Below are positions 38,311 through 48,653 of a stretch of 64,000 bases of DNA, one piece after another. Position 1 is the stretch's first letter. Each line of letters starts with the position of its first letter. The translations under genes were made by a program, and so were the position numbers. This DNA is from Prinia subflava (lineage: Eukaryota > Chordata > Aves > Passeriformes > Cisticolidae). The stretch is taken from assembly GCF_021018805.1 (NCBI RefSeq), contig NC_086283.1, forward strand, positions 20,880,162-20,944,161, written 5' to 3'. A model generated the notes under the pieces. It did no database searches and was not told the origin of the DNA. It saw only the letters and a program-made list of their open reading frames with translations.

Positions 38311-41300
38311 GACTGTAGCTCTAGTTGTAGATAGTCACAAGATCTGACTGTGACATCTTCACAGCATCTATTGTTTCACATTATTTCCATGAGAAGACTG
38401 TTTACAAAAAACAATTATTAAAACTAACAAAAACAAAACAAAAAAACCCCACCAAAAGTGTTTTGTAACCTGTGTTGGAGAAATGAATTTTTCTTTCCTA
38501 CTGCTGCCAGAACTGGATAGTAGTTGTAATACACAGGTTTTGGAATAAAGGTATAAGAATTTGGAACACTTTTAAAGGCTTTTTCTCCCAGCAGAGACGT
38601 AACAGCCCATTTTAGAGTCCTCCTCCTCCCCTGTAAGTAGAGAACACTGCCATCTGCAGAAAAAAGGGGAGCTGTGTTACACCTGATAGCAGCAAACTGC
38701 TGAAAATTCCAAATTCCCCAAGTGACAAGGGACACATTTCCCAGGGCCAGTGTAATAGGCTGTGAGGACAGCAGGGCATCACTTACAGCGAGCAGCAGAG
38801 CTGTGATTTCCTTGATGGAGTGTCCTCAGCAGGGCAGCTCGGGGGCCAGGGATGCTGCATGCTAACAATAACTATCTTTCTGAGGCTCTCAACTGCCCTG
38901 AAAATGAATACGAGCTCGTGCAGCATAGAAATGAGGAACTTCAATTTCTGCTGAATCATTTTTCTATGTCCTGGAAGAGAACATCTAGCTGTGTCCTAGC
39001 TGTGATAGATGCACTGCAGTGAAAGAACAGGAGCTTCTGGAGTTCCATGCATATCAACAAGTTCCAAAACTGCTATCCCTCCATCTTTATTATGATATAA
39101 AAGCTATCAAACCCCAAATCTCTCCTCTCCCACCTCCTTCCAACATTATGGGCCTTAATACATGGCCTCGTTTGTTGGCTTGATGGTGTTTCTGGGATGC
39201 TGCTGTTGGCACAGCTGGTGCACACTTGGAAACCTCACAAACAGGGCTGATACCCCACTTTGGGGGCAGACAGAACTCCAGAAGAGGGCTGTGACCTGCC
39301 CAAAGTCACGTGAGATTTCGGTGTCTTCTTGGGGATCAGATTCACCACGGCACAACCCATAAAACGAAGAGTTCTCAAGGTAAGGCAAAAGCTTGGAGTA
39401 AAACTGTATGTGGGAGAGAAAACTGAGTGGATGTTCAGGAAGGTGGCTGTAACTCAGGTCTGAGCACCAAGACAGAGATTTCATCCTGCTTTGAAACTCT
39501 CAGCTCAGTGACACTGCTGCGCCTGGGGAACACTTGAAAAGACAAACATTTAAGGGACAGAAAACAGAAAATGAAGGGTTTTCTGCTTAAGACAGGCCTT
39601 ACAGTTTAAATGTTCACTTCTCTCTCAGCTGAGGAACAATGTTATTTCCCAAAGCATTTTGGAAAGCCAGGAAGGTTTAAGGAGACAGTGAAATAAAGGG
39701 AGGATGGGGCAGATTCCCTGCAAGGACAGACTGAGGAAAGAACTCTGCTTGCCAAAGAAACACATCAGGCCAGGCTGGCAATAGGTCAAGGCATCACCAG
39801 GGGCTTTTCTAACCAAAATAATCCACTTGAAGAGATGTAGGATTTTTGAGTTTAGGAAAATATCTAAAACTTTCCTAAACATGAATTGGTACACTGGCAG
39901 ATATTAGCAATTTTTATAGAGATGTGCAATTCCATGGCCATATTGACAGGATCCTTGTTTCTTGTGCTTTCTGTTGGCAATACGTTTCACAGATCCTTTA
40001 TGCTTTAGTTTTAAGAAGAATGGGTTTTCCTAGATTTAAATGTACTTCAGTTTTCTTCCACTATTATGAGAGTAAACAGAGTAATCACTTAATTTACTTT
40101 CTTAAGTGTTCACTATTTAGTTGTCATTCTTCTCTCACACATCTTGACTAAAGAAAAACGCCCTATTTTTCACTCATGGGGTTTTTTTCATAGCTCTGAT
40201 CATTTTCTTGCTCTTCTGTAGAGCCCTTTGGACTGGTCTCTAATTTTTATTTTTTTTAAAGTATGTGACCGGAATGGCAGACAATTGAGGGAGGAAGTTG
40301 TTTCACTCATTTCTAAGATAGACTTATAATAGACTCAACCTTCAGCAAGCAAAATAAATTCATCTGGCTGAGAAAAATCCTTAAAATTCCTGAGAGTGCT
40401 TTGGAAGTTCTTGATTTAGTGCTGTTGGTGGGTTGATAACATAGAGTTTGCATTAACTTCAACCTCACCCTTCTGCTTTTTCTAAGCTTCTTGGTATCTG
40501 TTTAGATGAGGATTTCCCAGGGCTATAAAGGACATTATGGAGCCTTTGCCCCATCAACTTTCAAACCCCACTAGACTCCTTTGAACAGCCCATTCTTACT
40601 GAAAAGCTTTTTTCTGTATCTCTGTTTAGAGAGCTCTTTAAATACAAAAGAAATAACGTAAACAACTGTTTCTTTTAAGGATTCATTCAGAATTTGGGTC
40701 CCTACGTACAAGTCTGGGTATGTATTTTAACTCCGTTGTTTTCAAATGGAAGAATTTATTTTCACTTTAATATTGAATACTGTTACTATTGAAGTTGATT
40801 GTACAGAGATGGTTCTTGTATCTGGAGGAATTACTGAAAACCTCTGTGAGCAGACAGAAGATTTTTCACAGTTATTAATACTACAAATTACAGGCAAGGA
40901 GGTTCATGAAAACAATTCCACAGAAAGCTCAAACTGAGCCAGTGGTGATGGTCTAGAACCTTCTCTGGGCTGAGGCCAAGGGGTCCCACCCTTCCTACTC
41001 CCACCACAATTGTCACCTGTAATATATTTTGTAATGCTCATTCAGGCAGGAGTCAGGAAAATAAACCTCCGCGTTCCTGCTGTGTTTTGTACTGCTGGAG
41101 ATTTTTAATCTTCTCCCTTATCAAAGGCAGGCTCAAGGTGCTGCATCTCTAGGCAAGAACTCCCAGCTCTTCCTCTTCTTGTTCACTGAACAATCAGATT
41201 CCTTGCAATGCTGATGTCCACTGCTTTGCCTCATCTGGATAGGAAATAAATATGAAATTTCCAGAAATATCATGTCCAGGAGACCTGGTAGGAGAAAACA

Positions 41301-41439
41301 AAAAGGATTTCTGCTGAACTCCCAAGCCCAGTTAGGTATGCAAGGCTACATCTCCTTTCTGCAGGCAGTTGCCATGACTATGGATGTGCATTGGATAATT
41401 GCAGCACCAATGACTGCTGGCATTTGCACACACATTTAT

Positions 41440-41531
41440 CCAATTAGGATGTGCAATCAAAGTAATTTCATGCACAAATTAGCTGCACAATTGTGCATGC
41501 CTCCTGCACATGTAATTGTATGCCTAATTGG
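41440..41531. repeat. 92-bp AT-rich imperfect palindrome with nested perfect palindrome
   Basis: The ends CCAATTAGG (41440-41448) and CCTAATTGG (41523-41531) are exact reverse complements. Near the centre, TGCACAATTGTGCA (41484-41497) is a 14-bp perfect palindrome, and several further TGCA and TAATT motifs recur between. Ends of the form TTAGG...CCTAA and an internal AAGTAATT resemble small mariner-derived palindromic elements such as MADE1. The density of ATTA/TAAT cores equally fits a homeodomain-bound regulatory element. Neither reading is proven. Confidence 0.7.
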
Positions 41532-42257
41532 TCAGAAAGTCTTGTTCACAACGTGTGTCTTGATTTTTGTTTTAATATGACATAAAAAACCAGTTTCATT
41601 TGTAGAAATGCAAATTTTGTATAATGTTATCACTTAGAAATAACTCCAATTTCTCTTCATAGATTTCAAAAAATAAACATTTCTCTGTGTGCTACCTGTA
41701 GGCAATGTGAGTTCACAATCCACAAATTAATGACAATTGAAAATTGAACTTTCTTTGTGGTTTTTAATAATTATAGCCTTAATAAATCCTATAAACACGT
41801 CATCCTTTGGGTAGGAAAAGGGCCATGAATTGCATTACTTTTGTTTCTTTTATACTACATAGAAAGAAAAATAATACTATAGCAGGAATCCTTGCGTGAG
41901 CACATTGTTAAAATATTGCCATGGTTTTATGTCAAAAGAAAATGTATTAAGCAATATATTTAGTTCATATAAACATGAAAGCCCTATAGAAAAAAATCTG
42001 GGATCAGTGAAGGCATAATTTAATTTAATGTAATAATTCAACACCTGGTGATATGCTTGAACCAAGGCTTTGTTAAAAGTGAGTTTATTTGGTTTAAAAT
42101 CACATCTACTGAAATCATGGGGGTTTATTCCTTTTTATAACAAGGAAATCAAAAGCTTAAGAAGGGAGCCCTATTTATCTGCTTTTTCCTGATTTTTTCT
42201 CTTCGTCTTCTTCCTCCCTGTGGTGAATTGTGATCAGACTGCATATGGGAAGCAGCT

Positions 42258-42355
42258 GCCCCATTCTGCCGTGGGCAGGGACACCTTGCACAGTCCCAGG
42301 CTGCTCCAAGCCCCATCCAACCTGGCCTGGACACCTCCAGGGATGGGGAAATGCC
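42258..42355 (-). mobile_element. CR1 LINE fragment, internal
   Basis: The + strand reads cgtgggcagggacacctt, then ggctgctccaagccccatcc, then cctggacacctccagggatgg, the antisense of CR1 shortly inside its 3' end. The terminal 3' block itself is missing or too diverged to see. Roughly 100 bp; both ends are approximate. Confidence 0.85.
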
Positions 42356-42916
42356 AAACCCTCCTGCAGTGGCTCCTCACGCTGCTCTCTACCCACAGAG
42401 GAACCCTAAAACACTGGAAATTCCCATGTCAGAGTCTCTTTGCTTCCTTGAGGATGGCAAACAGATCTCTCTATCCTGCACTTGCAAAGCGAGGAACCAA
42501 AGCAGCAGGCAGGGTTGGGGTTTAGCTTTTGACTTCTCCTGGACCACATCTGGATTGAAAATCTGTTCTCAATCTGTTAAGCCACTGCTTGCAGCATTCA
42601 GATAAAGTTTAATTGCTGACCTTCTGTTCTCATTCACTTTTTAAAATGACACAGTGCAGGAACCCTCCCAGTCATCCAGAGGTGGAGTTTTGCTTATTTG
42701 GAGCAGAAAATTCCGACGAGAGCCGCCTCTATCACTGCTGCTGGTGTTTCTTTAAATGAGTCATCTCCCTCCCCTGAAGGCACAAAGCAAATACCATTTC
42801 TTTTTGGTTGATTTTTAGAGTACTTTGGGGAATGCCTATCCCAGCAAAACCCAGCCTGCTTGCACTCGTACAGCTGAGAGCACTTTAATACCTGCATTTA
42901 ACCAAATTCTGTTCTT

Positions 42917-43160
42917 TTGCCGCTAGTGGTCAGCAGCAGAACCGGGGGAACGCAGGAACTGCGGCCGAACAAAGGGGGACCTGCCCTTGGGCAACTCGGA
43001 GCTGGGGCTGTCGTTTATTGTCCTGGATTTATTTCTACTCCAGAACTATTTTTCCAGGAAAGCACCAGCAGAGAGAGCTGTTCTCTCACTTTCCTACCGG
43101 CGGCGATTCTGACGTCCGCCGGAAAAATCAGGTTTCACACAGGACTTGATGAATCTCTGA
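42917..43160. promoter_or_regulatory. CpG-rich patch, possible promoter or regulatory element
   Basis: About 14 CpG dinucleotides occur in ~240 bp here, against almost none in the neighbouring kilobases. Within it are TGACGTCC (43110-43117, one base off the CRE octamer) and an exact 7-bp inverted repeat CCGGCGG (43097-43103) / CCGCCGG (43116-43122). It lies about 5.4 kb upstream of the unidentified gene at 48549 on the same strand, so it could hold that gene's 5' untranslated exon. No strong splice donor was found in it. A transposon origin is also possible. Confidence 0.4.
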
Positions 43161-43559
43161 CTCCGGCAGCTCCTGCAGGGCTCTGCACCTTTTGTGTCTG
43201 AAAACAAGAGTGTTGTAAATGTCCAGGATACTGAACATTTGCTTCGGGACTGAATCTGAAAGTGTCTACTCAGACATTTCGAGGTTTTATATACATTCAA
43301 AGGCAGAAATTTTGCTTCTGTATATTCAAATAATCCCACCAAGGCTGACTATAATACATATATTTTAATGAAAGTAATTTTAGCATGCTTTATGCATTTT
43401 GCTTATCTTGAAAAATGTGATCCTTGTGATTATTTTTAAATTTACTTTTGAAGGTCAGGTTAATTTTTAAAACAAAATTCCACATTCGGACATCTTTGCA
43501 GCTTTTTAGGGCTGGTTTCTTTATACTCATACAAATCAGGATGTCCTGAGCTGTAGTTC

Positions 43560-43870
43560 CTTGTCCTCTTTATTACTGTCTTTTTCTACGTCCTTTTTCT
43601 TTCGTTGTCCCAGCAATCCAAAACATCGTTTCCCTCCACCTTACCCACACTGTTTTCTCTTCAGTGTCCATGCACTCATCTGCACGTGGTTTTCCCTTTT
43701 GGACACTCCGTGTTTCAGGGCTCCATCTCTTTCCCTCTCACCCAGCCTGTCCCTGCCCTCTGTGCCATTTCCCACCCACGAGGACCCTCGATTTTATATC
43801 TTCTCTCATCTCCACTTCCATATCCAGCTCCGTGTTCCTCTCTGTACTCCTCTTGCCACACTTCCTAACA
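43560..43870. repeat. Pyrimidine-rich tract
   Basis: About 300 bp strongly biased to C and T on the + strand (many tctttttct, ccctct and tccac runs). The long open frames across it on the + strand reflect low complexity and not coding potential. Confidence 0.7.
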
Positions 43871-44728
43871 GCAGCTTTGCTTCCATTGAACCCTGAGGGA
43901 AACAGCATCACCTTGGTGAAAGGTGTGTGTTCTCAGTCCCCACAAAACCTCGGGGACAGAGGTCAGTCCCCCGAGCCAAAGGCTCACAGAAAACCTGCCA
44001 CAGTTTGTGATGAGCCAAACATTTACACCAAGGCTGGCGGTGGAGGTGGCAGTGTCTGCACGTAGGGACCAGGTTTTCCTGTCAGTGAGAGGATGAAAAT
44101 CAGGTCTGTCACACATGGATCCCTTACCAATCACTTCCTAAAGGATTCTCATCCAACCTCCCAGCAACCTCATTTGGAAAATGGGAGAACAATACCTGCT
44201 GCCTTTGAATGGTTTTGCTCCTTAATTGGGTCTTTGACGCTCGGGCCTTTGGTTCCCCTCCTGGAGCACCTGGCCCTGCTGAAGGTGTTTGATGGGGTTG
44301 TTTGTCTCTGGCCCTGCAGTCACTGCCAGGGCGCTCAGGCACGCCCCAGCTGAGCCTTTGATCAGGCATTTTTCTTTCAATCGACTGGAAATTGTCAGAT
44401 ATTCAGCAGAAGAGTGAGAAGTGTCCACTGGTGGATGGAAGGTGACGGCCTGAGGAGACGTGAGGTAAGGGAGTGGTACAAGGTGATGTAAAATGGGCAC
44501 AAAATTTGAGACCCAGCAGTAAAAAATTGTCAATAGCACAGAATTAGGTACTCACAATGAGTGCCATAATGGTATTTTATGGATTATCAAATGAATACCT
44601 TTGTTCTGCTTCCTCAGAAGACAGAAACAAACTCTTTGTTGACCTCGCTTATTCTTCCTGCTGTGATTGTATTACATCCAAATTACAGTGTGACATTTAT
44701 TTTCATGTGTCTGTTCTTTCCTGTATGG

Positions 44729-44860
44729 AATCATAGAACTCCAGGATGGTTTGGGTTGGAAAGGTCCTTGAAGCCCATCCAGTCCCACCCCCTCCCATGG
44801 GCAGGAACACCTTCCACTTACACGGGTTGTTCCAAGCCCCATCCAACCTGGTCTTGGACA
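44729..44860 (-). mobile_element. CR1 LINE 3'-end fragment
   Basis: The + strand starts aatcatagaactccaggatg, continues with ggtttgggttggaaaggtcc and the catgggcaggaacacctt block, and stops at ccaacctggtcttggaca. This is about 130 bp of the CR1 3' end in antisense orientation, a 5'-truncated dead copy. Confidence 0.92.
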
Positions 44861-47135
44861 TAAACACATTTAAGACATATTCTCCTAATAATTTAGAGGT
44901 GTAAAAGCATGAAAACTATTGGTATATCAATGCAGTTTATCTCTGTAAATTTATAACAATGTAAAATTAGTATCTTTTCCAGTCTTCAGTCACATTTTTA
45001 ATTTATTCACACTGTGTTTTTCTCAGGATGAGGATATTGATAAGTATAGGTACCTGAAGCAATGTTCCATCACTTCTCTCAAGAAAAAAAGTTTCGATTG
45101 AAGTATTTGCAGCAGGAACAGAATAAATTATGCAACTTTTACTTAATTTGTAGTCCATATTTATAGGCACATTAATAGAAAAGTATCTGCTGCTTCCTGG
45201 GAATTTTGCATTAACATTAGTAAAACATCCACAGTCGATCATGCCAAGAGTGAATGTTTACTGCTTTAGCATGAACATTGCACTGTTTTTTCTTAAAACT
45301 GGCAGAAAAATGCCCATGATGCTGGTTCCTGACAGGTGAACATGGGATATTAAATGCCAGGAGTACATTTTCATGGAATTTTCATGTGCAGTTATTTAAT
45401 TTAGGATTGTAGTTATTGTGTCTGTTTGTATCAAGCCATGTAATTGAATTATACAGATACACGTTCAGACACAATTTTTATTTGCATCCAGAAAGAAAAT
45501 GTCATTAGGGAAAATAATTTCAGATCACCTACTTTTGCATGTCTTGCTAGCTCATAAAGAGCCATTTGGCTGGTATGGAAATCTGCTAATGAGCAGAGTA
45601 GCATCAATGCTGGAATTAAAAATCCACCCCCCAGAATGAGTAGCAAGGCTTAAATGATAGAAACTGAACTGCTGGAAGTTGTCTGATGTGTAGTCAGTGA
45701 ATTTATTTTTCATTTCTGTGATAGTTCTAGGGAATCTAAAAATTGGTTGGTTTCTTAAAGGAAAAGCTGTCAAGAACTGAGATGTAACTGTGTCTTTCCC
45801 TAGTCCCTGATAAATGGGATTACGTGTGGCTTTCGGTGAACTTAATTTTAGAAGATTTAGTGAGGACCATGATGTGAAATCATGAACGAGTGAGCTCATG
45901 AACTAATGCTCACTGCCTAGGGGAGGCTTCTTGACCCCACAGCTGGTTAAGGAGAAAACTATCTCAGATTTGAGTGTAGCACCCTGGTATGGGCACCAGA
46001 ACCATAAAATGTACATGAAATAACCAGCTTCAGCCATTCAGCTTGTGGCAAGTTGCTCCTTATCCGTTCCTGTGGCTGCGCCTGTGCAGTGAATTGCTCC
46101 AGGTGAAATTATCCTCAAGTCTTCACTCCAAGAAGGCAAATTTGTAACCTGACCAAGAGTGACCACTGCACCAAAAACCCTGCACAGTTCAAAACAGCAA
46201 AGAGAAAGTGATTGCACATATCCCCAACATCAGCTGTGTGAGAACTCTGGAACCCCAGGCCCTGGCACAGGTTTGTTCCACGTCTGTCAGATCGGAGTGT
46301 GGGGTTTATGATGCCAGTAGAACATGTCATTTAACTGTTGAGTTTTAGGGAGTAAACATTAGAAAGTGAACAGGCTTGCTACTTGCAAACCATGCCTGAA
46401 TGACAGCTGTTCTGTTTTCCCAAATTTCAGCAAGCAAAGTAGCTTGAAGTGTTCAGGAGCTAAATCTGTCAGCTTTCTGATACAAAGGAAATTTTGTGGG
46501 GTTGGAGCACTGACAGAAGTGGGGGTGGAAGCACGGTGACAGAACAAAAATCAGAAATAAATACAGCTTTACTTTGCACTTTAATTTACATTCTTGATAT
46601 ATTTTAGAGCCTAAGGCAGCCACAGATAGTGAAAAATATTTCTGAAAGGCTATGGGTGTTTGTAATCTCCCTTCCTCTGGACATCCAGGGACAGTCAGAG
46701 TCAGGGCAGGACTGGGAACATGAGACTGAGCTGTGCATCTTCAGGGGGAACGCAGCCAGACCCTCCCCTACACTTGCCACGGGTTTATTACACCTGGTAA
46801 TAAATTATAGTAATGACATAGCCCCTCACCACTCTCCAACTATCAGTATCTGGTGCATGGTAAGAAATTAATAATGCTTTGGGTATCGTATCTTTGTTTC
46901 TGCAGCTGCTGCTACTGGAAGCTCTCTGTGTGCAGATTCTATTTAAATTCTCCTTTTCTTTTGATGTCTCTGTCAGCATTTGATATTTATCATGGAGTGC
47001 GCACTGGCTGCCCTGGTTTCCCCAGTGCATACCCCATGGCCCTCTTGCTTAATGATGCTGGCAAGCATCAGATATGCAGACTAATGACTTAGGCTGGCTT
47101 CTGAACCTAAAGCTTTTGCCATTTTGGTTGAGAGG

Positions 47136-47228
47136 GTTTCTTGTTTTAGTTTGTTGTTGTTTGGGTTTTGTGTTGGTTTTTGTTTGTTTGTTTGGGTTTG
47201 TGAAATTGTTTTGTTTTGATTTGATTTA
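47136..47228. repeat. G/T-rich low-complexity tract
   Basis: Irregular ttg, tttg and gttttg units over roughly 90 bp on the + strand. Confidence 0.9.
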
Positions 47229-47898
47229 CTCTGCAAAAAGGTGAAGGGTGCTATCCCCAGAAAGTCTCTTTGTGTGGAAGCAGCCACAGAGTTAGCAGAG
47301 CTAGACTGGGTTTAATACTTGGTGATCATTCAATGATACATCCTGGAGGCCTCAAGTGAGTCAAATAAGTAGTTTAATTCATAGTTTTCAGTGTATTTCT
47401 TCTGCTGGTAGGTTACCCACTTGAAAAGTGGCCATATTTTACTGTCAGTACCATTGGAAAAGAAATAGTGCTCGTGTCGGTATAAATGAGAGAGAAGTGT
47501 TACCAAGAGACAAATTTTTGACGAGTGTTCTTCTGTTGGTACAGATGGCATCTGTGTATTTTTATCACTATAAATCACTCACAGTTGGAGTCATACTTAG
47601 TCCAATATCTTGCTTTATGTTTATTGACATAATCACAGTTTTAGAGATGATATTAATCACTCAGTTCTTTGGAAACATTTGGATTGGTAGATGAAAAAAC
47701 ATATTTATTTTGAGAAAGCAAATGGTACAATTAATTTTCACATATTTGTACATTTGCAAATAATGAATAAACTATATTGCAAAGCAGTGAATTAGTACAT
47801 TGAAACATTGATTTGTAAGCCTTATTTTCCTCCTACAACACACTGCAGGTGTTTGATAAATCAGGACTTCTACACTACCAGAAAATGCACCAGGGAGA

Positions 47899-47934
47899 GT
47901 GCATTTAAATTTAAATGCACATTTAAATGCAAAT
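47899..47934. repeat. 22-bp perfect palindrome plus octamer motif
   Basis: GTGCATTTAAA followed by its exact reverse complement forms an uninterrupted 22-bp palindrome at 47899-47920. It is followed directly by a further ATTTAAATGC repeat leading into ATGCAAAT (47927-47934), the POU-factor octamer. This gives three TTTAAA cores in 36 bp. Confidence 0.95.
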
Positions 47935-48056
47935 GGTATTTTTGCAGTTTTCCCTGAAAGTCCCAGCATGTTGGTAAAATTCCTCAAGAAGTCTTGAATT
48001 TGGTTAATAAAATGTTTTTTTCCTGCTGACCACAGCAGCATGAGCTGGGAATGGTG

Positions 48057-48079
48057 CTCCCAGCTGGACCAGCTGGGAG
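48057..48079. repeat. 23-bp inverted repeat carrying two CAGCTG E-boxes
   Basis: CTCCCAGCTGG (48057-48067) and CCAGCTGGGAG (48069-48079) are exact reverse complements around a single A. Each arm holds a CAGCTG E-box. It lies about 470 bp upstream of the unidentified gene's first recognised exon. Confidence 0.95.
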
Positions 48080-48548
48080 GGGAGGGTGGGAAGATTACAC
48101 AGAGGGCCTGGATCTAACCAGCTTTTTCCTTCCCTTCTTTTGGGGCTTGCTGATGCCTTGCTTGGCTGGGAGCAGAACCAGAGCAGGTCCTCTTGCACTG
48201 CACAGGTCCCTCCTGCCAGGGTGGGTACATCTTCTCCAAAGCCTAGGAGCACGGATGGGAGAGCAGAGCCATGGGCAGCACTGCTCCCACTGCTGAGTTT
48301 GTCTGACTTGGACCATGACATCCATATGAAAGGGACTGTGAGTCCCTGCTGAGGATGCTGGGAATGTTCCCATCACAGCAGGAATGAGCTGTGGGCTCTG
48401 CTCCCCTGCATCTCTGCAGAAGGGTGAAGAGGGAGCAGGCTCACTCCAAGCTTTGCAAACAATGGGCTATGGTCTGGGGGAAAACAACAAGAATAATTTC
48501 TTCATTTTCTCAGTGAAAACCACTTCATTTGTTCCCTGTTTTCCACAG

Positions 48549-48653
48549 GCTGTGTGATGGAAGCTGGCCTGCATGCTCAGCAGATGCGAGGTGATGCCAA
48601 CTTGTTGTATAACCTCTGTGACCTGATCAAGATAGACAACTTCTTACTCACAG
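48549..48653 (+). CDS. Unidentified gene, coding exon A (possible N-terminal exon)
   Basis: A long pyrimidine tract ending ttttccacag (48548) gives a strong acceptor. The frame is open across the whole exon: it starts with two bases of a split codon and reads CVMEAGLHAQQMRGDANLLY then NLCDLIKIDNFLLT, ending with one base (G). The ATG at 48557 sits in a strong Kozak context (G at -3 and +4), so translation may begin here with a spliced upstream 5' UTR, or the frame may continue from an earlier exon. The donor (CACAG|GTTTTT) is weak. The peptide looks helical and soluble, with no signal peptide or membrane segment. I do not recognise the protein, and it does not match my recollection of POF1B, the human neighbour on this side of CHM. 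Confidence 0.6.

Larger units (their letters stand above)
37429..42257. other. Intergenic sequence, no gene recognised
   Basis: AT-rich sequence with an A/C-rich low-complexity tract (38251-38310), a second one near 38420-38455, and the palindromic segment at 41440-41531. No supported exon, RNA gene or transposon was recognised. Confidence 0.6.
44861..48548. other. Non-coding sequence upstream of the unidentified gene
   Basis: No supported exon. Contents: a G/T-rich low-complexity stretch (47136-47228), a 22-bp perfect palindrome with an adjoining octamer motif (47899-47934), and a 23-bp E-box palindrome (48057-48079) in a GC-richer block at 48.03-48.45 kb. If the gene starting at 48549 has an upstream untranslated exon, part of this is intron. 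Confidence 0.55.

Noticed and set aside
42917..42935. CTCF-like site (CCGCTAGTGGTCAGC)
   Set aside because: Matches about 12 of 15 core positions but misses a normally conserved G; too weak to call.
43561..44065. Overlapping long open frames of 87 to 133 codons on the + strand
   Set aside because: They cross a pyrimidine-rich tract in several frames at once; the Ser/Pro/Leu-rich translations reflect base composition.
44380..44464. Possible untranslated exon ending at the donor TGAG|GTAAGG (44465)
   Set aside because: It would have the one-base end that exon A needs only if noncoding; there is no promoter or acceptor evidence.
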